Source of the DNA: Woeseiaceae bacterium
GTDB taxonomy: Bacteria > Pseudomonadota > Gammaproteobacteria > Steroidobacterales > Woeseiaceae
Length of the DNA stretch: 8,769 nt
Assembly: GCA_022615525.1 (NCBI GenBank)
Contig: JAKEGN010000201.1
Location: forward strand, 1-8,769
Direction: 5' to 3'
This document shows positions 1-6,203 of the stretch, one piece after another. Below the pieces are notes generated by a model. It ran no database searches. It saw only the letters and a program-made list of their open reading frames with translations, and was not told the origin of the DNA. Both the position numbers and the translations under genes were made by a program. Numbering within the stretch: the stretch's first letter is position 1; the number at the start of each line of letters is the position of its first letter.

Positions 1-251
1 ACGAAGTGACGAAGCAATCTGCAGAACACGGCAAACAGAGCATAAGATTGCCGCGCTTCGCTCGCAATGACGGGACTTTCGAATTAATCAGAGGTTCCTT
101 AAATTCGTCTTGGCGAGGAGCGAAGCGACGAAGCAGCGTCATTGCGAGCGCAGCGAAGCAATCACAAGTTTGCTTCGTCGCTTCGCTCCTCGCAATGACG
201 GTCGCTGTGCTCGCAATGACAGAACTTCCGAATAGATCAGGGATTCCTTAG
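1..251. repeat. Cluster of short interspersed palindromic repeats (CTCGCAATGACG type)
   Basis: A non-coding block built from reshuffled copies of a few short words. CTCGCAATGACG occurs at 61-72 and 189-200, inverted at 137-148, and as CTCGCAATGAC at 210-220. GAAGCAATC occurs at 11-19 and 155-163, with GCAATCT (14-20) facing AGATTGC (45-51). The stretch 60-102 is repeated in direct orientation at 209-251 with 35 of 43 identical bases, so a larger unit has been duplicated and has drifted. Repeats with these words are widespread in intergenic DNA of many bacteria and often give spurious ORFs; one such ORF spans 6-251 here. The block starts at or before the window edge and stops about 90 bases upstream of the CstA-family gene. 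No function is established from the sequence; mRNA stabilisation, transcription attenuation or mobility as a miniature element are possibilities. Confidence 0.8.
113..193. repeat. Perfect 23-bp inverted repeat inside the repeat cluster
   Basis: Positions 113-135 (beginning GCGAGGAGCGAAGCGACG) are exactly the reverse complement of 171-193, separated by 35 bases. The spacer carries the CGTCATTGCGAG word, whose complement CTCGCAATGACG (189-200) overlaps the right arm, so two alternative pairings compete. As RNA or extruded single-stranded DNA this would form a long GC-rich stem. There is no T-run after either arm, so it does not look like an ordinary intrinsic terminator. No target-site duplication is obvious. 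Confidence 0.85.
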
Positions 252-282
252 CGCGCGCATGCATTTGCGCGGCGCACAATGT

Positions 283-308
283 TGGACAAGGGCCATTAGA
301 AGTATAAG
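283..308 (+). promoter_or_regulatory. Possible sigma-70-like promoter of the CstA-family gene
   Basis: TATAAG at 303-308 matches five of six bases of the -10 consensus, and TGGACA at 283-288 matches five of six of the -35 consensus. The spacer of 14 bases is shorter than the preferred 16-18, which weakens the call. Transcription would start near 315, leaving a leader of about 27 bases that contains the ribosome binding site. A six-base stem, CGCGCA (254-259) with TGCGCG (266-271), lies just upstream and separates this region from the repeat cluster. Confidence 0.3.
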
Positions 309-327
309 CTTGTGCCGCAGTATTCCC

Positions 328-340
328 GGGGGGGAGAGGA
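328..340 (+). promoter_or_regulatory. G-rich ribosome binding site deciding the CstA-family start
   Basis: Seven G residues followed by AGAGGA end one base before ATG 342, with GGAG placed about six bases upstream of it. This supports ATG 342 over the upstream in-frame GTG at 312, which has no such signal and whose extra residues would lie before a typical first membrane helix. The nine-base word GGGGGAGAG (330-338) recurs ahead of the TonB receptor gene at 3146-3154. Confidence 0.7.
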
Positions 341-341
341 C

Positions 342-2030
342 ATGCAGTCTGTTCTGATCGTACTGATGGGCGTCGCCGGCATGGCTTTCGGCTGGTTCGT
401 CTACTCGAAATTCATCGCCGAGAAAATATTCAGGCTCGATCCGGACTTCGTGACCCCGGCGCACGAGTTCAACGACGGCGTCGACTACGTACCCACCAAC
501 AAATTCATCCTCTGGGGTCATCATTTCACTTCGGTTGCCGGCGCCGCGCCCATTGTCGGTCCGGCGATCGCCGTTTACTGGGGTTGGGTACCGGCGGTGC
601 TGTGGGTGACGCTCGGCACGATTTTCTTCGCCGGCGTGCACGATGCGGGCGCACTCTGGGCAAGCAACCGGCACAAGGGAAAATCGATCGGTGCACTTTC
701 GGAAGTGGTGATCGGCAAGCGTACCCGTTCCCTTTTCATGGTGGTCATTTTCCTGGTGCTGCTGATGGTGAATGCCGTCTTCGGCGTGGTCATCGCAAGA
801 GCTTTCGTCGAAACGCCGACGGCAGTCGTGCCATCGTGGGCCGCGATTCTCGTCGCCCTGGTCATCGGCCAGCTCGTGCACCGCAAGTTCAACCTGCTGG
901 CGCTGTCGCTCGGCGGTGTCATCGCCCTGTACCTGTCCGTGTATGCGGGCAGCGTCGTGCCGATGGAGCTGCCGGAATTGTTCGGCCTGTCGACCATCTC
1001 GGGCTGGATCGTCATACTCTTCATTTATGCGGCGACGGCCTCGATGCTGCCGGTGTGGATGCTGCTGCAGCCGCGGGACTTCATCAACGGCCTGCAGCTA
1101 TTCGTCGGCCTGTTCCTGCTCTATGGCGCGGTGTTCCTCGTCATGCCGGACATTTCGGCCCCGGCCTTCAATACGCTGGTCGATGCGGATGCGCCTTCCA
1201 TGGTGCCGCTGTTGTTCGTCACCATCGCCTGCGGAGCAGTGTCCGGATTTCACGGCATCGTCTCCTCCGGCACGAGTTCCAAGCAACTCGACAAGGAACC
1301 GGATGCACGTTTCGTCGGCTATCTGGGGGCCGTGGGCGAGGGATCGCTGGCACTCATTACCATCGTGGCCGTCAGTGGCGCGGCGCTGGCCGCGACACCC
1401 GAGATCTGGCACCAGATCTACGACAAGTTCGGCACGGCGGGTGCGGATGCGTTCATTTCCGGCGGCGCCAACCTGATCACGCAGGGCTTCGGCCTGCCGA
1501 TGGGCTTTTCAACCACGCTGCTCGCCACCATGGTGGTGCTGTTCGCCGGCACGACCATGGACACCGGCGTGCGCCTGCAGCGCTACATCATCCAGGAATG
1601 GGGCCAGATCTATCACCTGCCGATCCTGAATCACGGCATCGTGGCCACGCTGGTTGCCGTTACCGCCTGCATGTTGCTGGCGTTTGGGGCCGGCGGTCCC
1701 GACGGCGCGGGTGGCCTGGTGATCTGGCCGCTGTTCGGTTCGACCAACCAGATCCTCGCGGGCATGACCTTGCTCGCCATCACGGTGATGCTCATCAAGC
1801 TCGGCAGGCCGGCGCGCTACACGCTCATCCCGATGGCGTTCGTCCTTTTGATGTCGTCCTGGGCGGCGGTCGTCAAGCTGATCGAATTTTATCGTGACGG
1901 CAACTGGCTGCTGGTATTCATCGACGTCGTGGTGCTGGTCACGAGCCTGATGGCGATTCTCGAGTCTGTCTCCGCCATTGCGCGTTTCCGGCGCGACAGC
2001 CGCGCGGCGGCCGCAGTACAGCCAGACTAA
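342..2030 (+). CDS. CstA-family carbon starvation carrier (short form)
   Basis: Predicted 562-residue polytopic inner-membrane protein with roughly 14-16 hydrophobic segments. Family signatures are clear: DGVDYVPTNKFILWGHHF (45-62) running into a GA-rich AGAAPIVGPA, then SGFHGIVSSGTSSKQL (301-316), DTGVRLQRY (407-415) and LFGSTNQILAGM (464-475). Known members, E. coli CstA and BtsT/YjiY, are about 700 residues and act in peptide uptake or proton-coupled pyruvate uptake during carbon limitation. This protein belongs to a clearly shorter form, so the substrate cannot be assigned beyond peptide or pyruvate-like compounds, and I do not give a symbol. The small YbdD-type partner often found after cstA is absent; the next gene is antiparallel and its stop codon overlaps this one. 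The C-terminus ends in a basic, Ala-rich cytosolic tail (RFRRDSRAAAA). Start chosen at ATG 342 because of the ribosome binding site and immediate entry into the first helix (residues 3-22). Confidence 0.9.
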   Translation: MQSVLIVLMGVAGMAFGWFVYSKFIAEKIFRLDPDFVTPAHEFNDGVDYVPTNKFILWGHHFTSVAGAAPIVGPAIAVYWGWVPAVLWVTLGTIFFAGVHDAGALWASNRHKGKSIGALSEVVIGKRTRSLFMVVIFLVLLMVNAVFGVVIARAFVETPTAVVPSWAAILVALVIGQLVHRKFNLLALSLGGVIALYLSVYAGSVVPMELPELFGLSTISGWIVILFIYAATASMLPVWMLLQPRDFINGLQLFVGLFLLYGAVFLVMPDISAPAFNTLVDADAPSMVPLLFVTIACGAVSGFHGIVSSGTSSKQLDKEPDARFVGYLGAVGEGSLALITIVAVSGAALAATPEIWHQIYDKFGTAGADAFISGGANLITQGFGLPMGFSTTLLATMVVLFAGTTMDTGVRLQRYIIQEWGQIYHLPILNHGIVATLVAVTACMLLAFGAGGPDGAGGLVIWPLFGSTNQILAGMTLLAITVMLIKLGRPARYTLIPMAFVLLMSSWAAVVKLIEFYRDGNWLLVFIDVVVLVTSLMAILESVSAIARFRRDSRAAAAVQPD

Positions 2031-2824
2031 GGATCCGGGGTATCCCGCGTATCGAGGTACTGCAGCGCTACCTCGAACTCGTAGGAATCCGGATTCCGGT
2101 GCGTCATGTGCCGGATCACCATGAGCTTTGAATTTTCAACGCCGGCGCGACGATACGCCCGGTAGGCGCGCTTCGTCGGTTCGAGCGCCTGGTCATAGGT
2201 GCCGGTGACGAACACGTACCGATTCTGCCGGATTTGATCCAGGCGTTCCGGTTCTTCCGTGTCCCACACCTCGACGCCGCAGTTGTAGATTGCGCCGCGG
2301 AATAGCTGCGCCTGGTCGGTCGCGATCATGCTCGCGGTTTTGCCGCCACCCGAAAGCCCGCTGATGTAAATGCGCTCCGCATCGATCGCGTAGTGTGTTC
2401 GCGCGGCCGAGACTGCGAGCAACGCAAGCAAAATGCGGCGTGCAACGAGTTCGTTGTTGCCGGAACGGTTTGCGCCGATCCAGATGACGTTGTGCCGGTC
2501 GAGCACCTCGCTCCAGCCGCGCGGGATCTCACCGGACTGTATTGGGCTGACGTAGACCAGGAGGCCTGCCGGCTTTTTCGCGTCGTAAGTTGGTGGCACG
2601 TACATTTGCCACTCGATGTTTTCATCGGGGGGCAATACCGTCGCAACCTGGGCCGCGGTGGATTCACCGGCGATGTCGGCGGAGGTCGCGACCACCAAGT
2701 GGTGCCCGGTGATGACAGACTCCGGCTCCGTTGCTTCAACCGGTTGAGTCGATTCCGCGAATGACGTTGCGGTCAATCCGAGCTGGATTGCAACTGAAAC
2801 AAGGATGGATGCGCTACGTGGCAA
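2027..2824 (-). CDS. Exported alpha/beta-hydrolase, PHB-depolymerase-like esterase
   Basis: A 265-residue protein if translation begins at TTG 2824. That start gives a compact signal peptide (MPRSASILVSVAIQLGLTAT, likely cut after SFA at residue 23) and sits ten bases after AGGAG. The nearest ATG upstream (2911) would add 29 residues rich in Arg and Cys and spoil the export signal. The mature part has the small-esterase layout: YVPPTYD (75-81), a GANRSGNN segment (117-124) that may contribute to the active-site wall, the nucleophile elbow GLSGGG with Ser158, probable Asp211 in GTYDQALE and probable His242 in HMTHRNP. The G-x-S-G-G elbow resembles poly(3-hydroxybutyrate) depolymerase/LpqC-like esterases; the actual substrate is unknown. 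The likely site of action is the periplasm or outside the cell. It is transcribed divergently from the TonB receptor and ends tail to tail with the CstA-family gene, their stop codons sharing CTAA (2027-2030). No separate terminator lies between them. Confidence 0.78.
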   Translation of the reverse strand: MPRSASILVSVAIQLGLTATSFAESTQPVEATEPESVITGHHLVVATSADIAGESTAAQVATVLPPDENIEWQMYVPPTYDAKKPAGLLVYVSPIQSGEIPRGWSEVLDRHNVIWIGANRSGNNELVARRILLALLAVSAARTHYAIDAERIYISGLSGGGKTASMIATDQAQLFRGAIYNCGVEVWDTEEPERLDQIRQNRYVFVTGTYDQALEPTKRAYRAYRRAGVENSKLMVIRHMTHRNPDSYEFEVALQYLDTRDTPDP

Positions 2825-2834
2825 TCGTCGAATT

Positions 2835-2839
2835 CTCCT
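2835..2839 (-). promoter_or_regulatory. Ribosome binding site deciding a TTG start for the esterase
   Basis: On the minus strand the sequence reads AGGAG, ten bases, then TTG at 2824-2822. The codon is in frame with the esterase and is followed directly by the n-region and hydrophobic core of a signal peptide. Neither the upstream ATG 2911 nor other in-frame codons give both a good ribosome binding site and a proper export signal. Confidence 0.65.
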
Positions 2840-2894
2840 GCCAATTGACCGAATGGACCACCGATTGCAGCCAAGGTTGCACCCCCGCCAGGCG

Positions 2895-2904
2895 CGTTGC
2901 AACG
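2895..2904. promoter_or_regulatory. Ten-base palindrome CGTTGCAACG, possible operator
   Basis: A perfect dyad lying 71 bases upstream of the esterase start and about 255 bases upstream of the receptor start. Position and symmetry suit a dimeric regulator acting on the divergent pair. A palindrome of this length is expected by chance about once per thousand bases, so one in this region is only suggestive. Confidence 0.25.
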
Positions 2905-3089
2905 ACACCACGAGAGCACCTCCAAAAGGCTACCTTTGCAGTTAAATCGAGCACGAAAGCCAATGGTGACGAGATGCACGCTGTGGCTTTTTGGCAACAG
3001 TAGGTTCCGGCTGAAACCAAAAAAAAGTTATATACGCCCTGTGACGCGCTTTCCTTTCCCGCGCGAGAGTGGTTCAATCAAGCACAAGT

Positions 3090-3114
3090 ATGAGTCACCA
3101 CTTCGGTGATTCGT
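3090..3114 (+). promoter_or_regulatory. Hairpin in the leader of the TonB receptor mRNA
   Basis: Positions 3090-3099 pair with 3105-3114 around the five-base loop ACTTC: ten consecutive pairs, two of them G-U, with TCACC/GGTGA at the apex. An alternative register closes CAC/GUG around a UUCG tetraloop (3099-3108). The structure ends 45 bases before the receptor ATG and is not followed by a T-run, so it is not a terminator. It could stabilise the transcript or expose the downstream G-rich ribosome binding site; this role is inferred. Confidence 0.4.
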
Positions 3115-3145
3115 CGATACACACAATGCCAGACACCATGTAGAT

Positions 3146-3156
3146 GGGGGAGAGAG
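3146..3156 (+). promoter_or_regulatory. G-rich ribosome binding site deciding the TonB receptor start
   Basis: GGGGGAGAGAG ends three bases before ATG 3160 (the bases between are CAA). It supports this start over the in-frame GTG at 3106, which lies inside the leader hairpin and would place 18 extra residues before the signal peptide. Confidence 0.7.
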
Positions 3157-3159
3157 CAA

Positions 3160-6018
3160 ATGTCCAGTACGCCTAAAGTCTTTAGGTTCCTCATTCCTGC
3201 TGCTGCGCTAGTGTTTGCAATGCCGGTGCTGTCACCGGTTGCGCTTGCACAGGCCCCGGCCGCAGAGGAGATCGAGGAAATCATCACGACCGGAACACGT
3301 CGCTCCGAACGCAGTGCGTCGGATTCGGCAGTGCCCATCGATGTCATCGGTGGCCAGGAACTCGTCAACATCGGCACGACCGACCTGAACGAGCTGCTGC
3401 GGAATACGGTTCCATCGTACAACGTGCAGTCGCATTCGATCGACGACGCGGCCACCCTGGTGCGACCGGCGACGATGCGCGGTTTGCCGCCTGACAACGT
3501 GCTGATAATGGTGAACGGCAAGCGACGTCACCGCTCCGGCGTTATCGCGGAACTCGGCAGCTCGCTGAACGAAGGATCGCAGGGCGCGGATATTGCCGCG
3601 ATCCCGGCACTCGCTATCAAGCAGGTCGAAGTGCTGCGTGACGGTGCCGCGGCGCAATACGGCTCGGACGCGATTGCAGGCGTAATTAACTTCGTGCTGG
3701 ACGATTCGGCACAGGGCACGACGCTCGAAGCACGTACCGGCGAATTCATGGAAGGCGATGGCACCTTGCTGCAGCTGTCCGGCAATACCGGCATTGCGCT
3801 TGGCGACAGTGGCTTTTTGAACCTCACCGGTGTGTGGAGCGAGCAGGACCCGACCAGTCGGTCCTTACAGCGTGCCGACGCTGACAGCCTGGGCCGTCTT
3901 GGCGCACCGGACCAGCTGTATGGCGCAACGGCCGGAACGGGTGGAGTACGGCAGCCCTACGCGCAGATCTGGGGCCAGCCAGAGACCCGCGACAACTGGA
4001 ATATCTTTGGCAACATGGGCATCCAGGTCAGCGAGTCGATGGAAGTCTATGCGTTCGGCAACTATGGCAAGCGCGAGACCGAAGGCGGATTTTTCTACCG
4101 CAATCCGAATAACCGTGGTGGTACCTATACCAACGGCGGGGTTCGGGCGGTTGTGGATACGCGCATAGGCGGCCCGGCAAGCGATCCGCTGTCCGTGCCG
4201 CTGGGCACCACCGGCTACGTTTCGAATTGCCCGGCGCTGCCAAGCCCGGGCGGTACGGTGGACGCGTCAGACGCGGCAGCTGTTGCCGCAGACTACACGG
4301 CGCGGCAGAACCTGCCCGCCAACTGCTGGCTGATGAACTCGATCGTGCCCGGTGGCTATACGCCGCAATTCGGCGGCCAGCTGCAGGATGCGAGCATCGT
4401 CGGCGGCATTCGTGGGGAAATGACCGAGCGTCTGTCATACGATTTCAGCGGCGGTTACGGTCGTAACAAGGTCGACTTCTTCCTGAACAACACCTGGAAC
4501 CCGTCCCTCGGGCCGGATGCAATCACCGACGGCCAGTTGAAGAGGGACTTCGAACTCGGTGCTTACGTTCAGTCCGAGGTCAACCTGAATGCCGACTTCG
4601 TCTATGCGCTGCCGGTGGACGCGTTCGCCTCTGACCTGAGTTTCGCCTTCGGTGCGGAATACCGTGACGAAATCTTCGAAACTATCCTTGGTGAAGTGGA
4701 TTCCTGGCAGGCCGGCCGGTTTGCGTTCCAGAGCAGCAACGGCGCGAACTTCTACAACGATGGCACAACTCGCCTGGCAGACTTGAGCATCGGCGCACAC
4801 GGTTTCGCTGGTTTCAGCCCGCAGCAGGCAGGCTTGTGGGGCCGCTCCAACATTGCGGTCTATGCCGAAGCTGAAGCGGATCTCACGGACCGGCTGACAG
4901 GATCGGTTGCCGTGCGCTACGAGGACTTCGAGAGCTTTGGCGATACCACGAACTACAAGGTCGCCGGTCGATTTGCAATAACGGACGCGTTCGCGATTCG
5001 CGGTTCCGTGAACTCCGGCTTCCGTGCCCCGACACCCGGACAGGAAAACGTGACCAAGGTGTCGACGATCCTCGTGAACGGAGAACTGTCGCAGAGCGGC
5101 CAGATTCCGCCAACGAATCCGCTCGCTGTGGCCCTTGGCGGCGGGCCGCTGGGACCTGAGGAGTCGGTCGGTTATTCCGCCGGGTTCGTCTGGGATATCT
5201 CGGATCAACTGAACCTGACGGTCGACTACTTCAACATCAACGTGGATGATCGCATCGCCTTTACCGGTAGCATCGATATTACGGCCGAGGATCCGAATGA
5301 TCCGCAGTACGCGGATTTGGATTGCCCGAATGCGAAGGCCAATCCGGTCGGTACCCTGGCGCTCTGTCTGCAGGAGGTCGGCGTACCGGGTGCGGCGGAC
5401 CTTTCCTCGGTGACGTTCTATACCAACGACTTCGAAACGACCACCCAGGGCGTTGACGTTGTATTGGCCTGGGACATGGAATGGGGCGGCGCAGGCTCAG
5501 GCACGCTGACCGGTGCCGTGAACTGGACCGAGACCGAGGTCGACAACGCAGGCAGCGAAGTGAGTCGCGACAAGGTGGTCGATCTGGAGAACCAGAATCC
5601 TGAGTATCGAGGTGTGCTCACCTACAACCACTACTTCGAGAATTTCAGCTTCCTTGTCCGTGCCAGCTACTACGATGACTGGGTCAATTCGCAGATCGGT
5701 GGGGGAGATACGACACCGCGCGGTCCGGACGGAACCGGATACACGATTGCCTGCGCGGTCGACAACAGCGGCGGCGACGACTGCTACGACGGCGATATCA
5801 TTTTCGATATCGAGGCGGCTTATACCTTCGCCGAGCGTTTCACCGTGGCGGTTGGTGCAGACAACGTGCTGGATGAAGAAGGGGCGGTCGATATCCAGAG
5901 TAGGAGTGACCTCGACCCTAATCTCAGTGTTGGTGCCGGCAACCACTACAGTGATACCACTCCGTGGGGCATCGATGGTGGGTTCTGGTACGTACGCCTG
6001 ACGGCTAACTTCGACTAG
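3160..6018 (+). CDS. TonB-dependent outer-membrane receptor
   Basis: A 952-residue outer-membrane active transporter, energised through TonB-ExbB-ExbD. A signal peptide covers residues 1-30 (basic start, hydrophobic core, cut after ALA before QAPAA). A TonB-box-like segment, EEIITTGTR, lies at about 39-47. The plug domain runs from about 53 to 180 and shows the usual marks RPATMRGLPPDNVLIMVNGK, IKQVEVLRDGAAAQYGSDAI and AGVINFVL. The rest is a 22-strand-type barrel with repeated aromatic, amphipathic strands, ending in GADNVLDE and the final strand WYVRLTANF plus one extra Asp after the terminal aromatic residue. Only six Cys occur in the mature part, in three local pairs (357/389, 722/736, 865/875), probably disulphides in outer loops. 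Similar receptors in proteobacteria have very varied cargo (siderophores, vitamins, sugars, peptides), and the sequence does not show which; there is no N-terminal signalling extension, so a FecA-type sigma/anti-sigma circuit is unlikely. It is monocistronic, ended by the terminator at 6046-6080. Confidence 0.93.
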   Translation: MSSTPKVFRFLIPAAALVFAMPVLSPVALAQAPAAEEIEEIITTGTRRSERSASDSAVPIDVIGGQELVNIGTTDLNELLRNTVPSYNVQSHSIDDAATLVRPATMRGLPPDNVLIMVNGKRRHRSGVIAELGSSLNEGSQGADIAAIPALAIKQVEVLRDGAAAQYGSDAIAGVINFVLDDSAQGTTLEARTGEFMEGDGTLLQLSGNTGIALGDSGFLNLTGVWSEQDPTSRSLQRADADSLGRLGAPDQLYGATAGTGGVRQPYAQIWGQPETRDNWNIFGNMGIQVSESMEVYAFGNYGKRETEGGFFYRNPNNRGGTYTNGGVRAVVDTRIGGPASDPLSVPLGTTGYVSNCPALPSPGGTVDASDAAAVAADYTARQNLPANCWLMNSIVPGGYTPQFGGQLQDASIVGGIRGEMTERLSYDFSGGYGRNKVDFFLNNTWNPSLGPDAITDGQLKRDFELGAYVQSEVNLNADFVYALPVDAFASDLSFAFGAEYRDEIFETILGEVDSWQAGRFAFQSSNGANFYNDGTTRLADLSIGAHGFAGFSPQQAGLWGRSNIAVYAEAEADLTDRLTGSVAVRYEDFESFGDTTNYKVAGRFAITDAFAIRGSVNSGFRAPTPGQENVTKVSTILVNGELSQSGQIPPTNPLAVALGGGPLGPEESVGYSAGFVWDISDQLNLTVDYFNINVDDRIAFTGSIDITAEDPNDPQYADLDCPNAKANPVGTLALCLQEVGVPGAADLSSVTFYTNDFETTTQGVDVVLAWDMEWGGAGSGTLTGAVNWTETEVDNAGSEVSRDKVVDLENQNPEYRGVLTYNHYFENFSFLVRASYYDDWVNSQIGGGDTTPRGPDGTGYTIACAVDNSGGDDCYDGDIIFDIEAAYTFAERFTVAVGADNVLDEEGAVDIQSRSDLDPNLSVGAGNHYSDTTPWGIDGGFWYVRLTANFD

Positions 6019-6045
6019 CGAAAACGGCGACAAGCTGGAAAAAGG

Positions 6046-6080
6046 AAAGGCGCTTTTCGCAAGGAAAGCGCCTTTTTCTT
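6046..6080 (+). terminator. Intrinsic terminator after the TonB receptor, possibly bidirectional
   Basis: Positions 6046-6058 pair with 6063-6075 in a 13-base stem (one G-T pair) closed by the GNRA-type loop GCAA (6059-6062). The run TTTTTCTTT follows at 6073-6081. The stem begins 27 bases after the receptor stop. The A-rich sequence before the stem (6037-6048) gives a T-rich tail on the minus strand as well, so the same hairpin may stop transcripts arriving from the convergent lipase gene. Confidence 0.9.
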
Positions 6081-6119
6081 TGGCGTGTCGATCGCACTGC
6101 AGGGCTTTGCAGCACCCTT

Positions 6120-6203
6120 GTAGGAGCGAGCCGTGCTCGCGACTCGGGAACCGATTTACGCGCAATGGCCTGTCATCGCGGCGCGAGAGCTGCTCGCTCC
6201 TAC
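6120..6203. repeat. REP-like palindromic element with 12-bp perfect arms
   Basis: GTAGGAGCGAGC (6120-6131) is exactly inverted at 6192-6203. Inside, CTCGCG (6136-6141) is inverted as CGCGAG (6182-6187), giving a nested stem. Elements that begin TAGGAGCGAG with an internal GCTCGCGA are abundant between genes in Pseudomonas- and Xanthomonas-like genomes. It shares no words with the repeat cluster at 1-251, so two separate repeat families are present. Its right arm reaches the last base of the lipase stop codon (TAG, 6205-6203 on the minus strand), placing it at the very 3' end of that mRNA, where such elements can slow exonuclease decay. Confidence 0.8.

Larger units (their letters stand above)
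2825..3159. promoter_or_regulatory. Divergent intergenic control region, esterase / TonB receptor
   Basis: These 335 bases must carry the start signals of both flanking genes. I see no credible coding frame in them. Seen directly: a ten-base perfect palindrome (2895-2904), an A-rich run followed by GTTATATA (3019-3034) in which TTATAT at 3028-3033 could be a -10 for the receptor although no good -35 lies 16-18 bases upstream, a short GC stem CGCGC/GCGCG (3045-3049 and 3061-3065), and a leader hairpin (3090-3114). For the esterase, TTTAAC read on the minus strand near 2941-2946 is the most AT-rich -10 candidate, with no clear -35. The transcription starts are not settled by the sequence. Confidence 0.5.

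Noticed and set aside
113..193. Insertion sequence ends or MITE with target duplication
   Set aside because: No transposase and no flanking direct duplication of the inverted repeat could be seen; kept as a palindromic repeat only.
6..251. An 81-codon open frame on the plus strand
   Set aside because: It is a translation of the palindromic repeat cluster; the product consists of repeat-derived strings such as VIASAAKQS and VASLLAMT that recur as false proteins in many genomes, and no ribosome binding site precedes it.
1..251. CRISPR array
   Set aside because: Repeats are in mixed orientation, unequal in length and irregularly spaced, with no unique spacers of constant size and no cas genes nearby.
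312..341. GTG 312 as the start of the CstA-family protein
   Set aside because: The ribosome binding site lies inside this extension and fits ATG 342; the added ten residues are hydrophilic and atypical.
584..1897. A 437-codon frame overlapping the CstA-family gene on the same strand
   Set aside because: It is a shifted-frame shadow: Arg/His/Gly-rich, no domain pattern, while the overlapping frame has full family motifs and membrane helices.
3003..3027. GGTT...AACC stem next to a run of eight A residues as a minus-strand terminator
   Set aside because: The stem is only four pairs, and on the minus strand the T-run comes before the stem rather than after it.
3106..3159. GTG 3106 as the start of the TonB receptor
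   Set aside because: It falls within the leader hairpin and would put 18 residues before a complete signal peptide that starts at ATG 3160 after a strong binding site.
4435..5208. Long minus-strand frame inside the TonB receptor gene
   Set aside because: Antisense shadow of a GC-rich coding region, without recognisable motifs or a start signal; the sense frame is a complete receptor.
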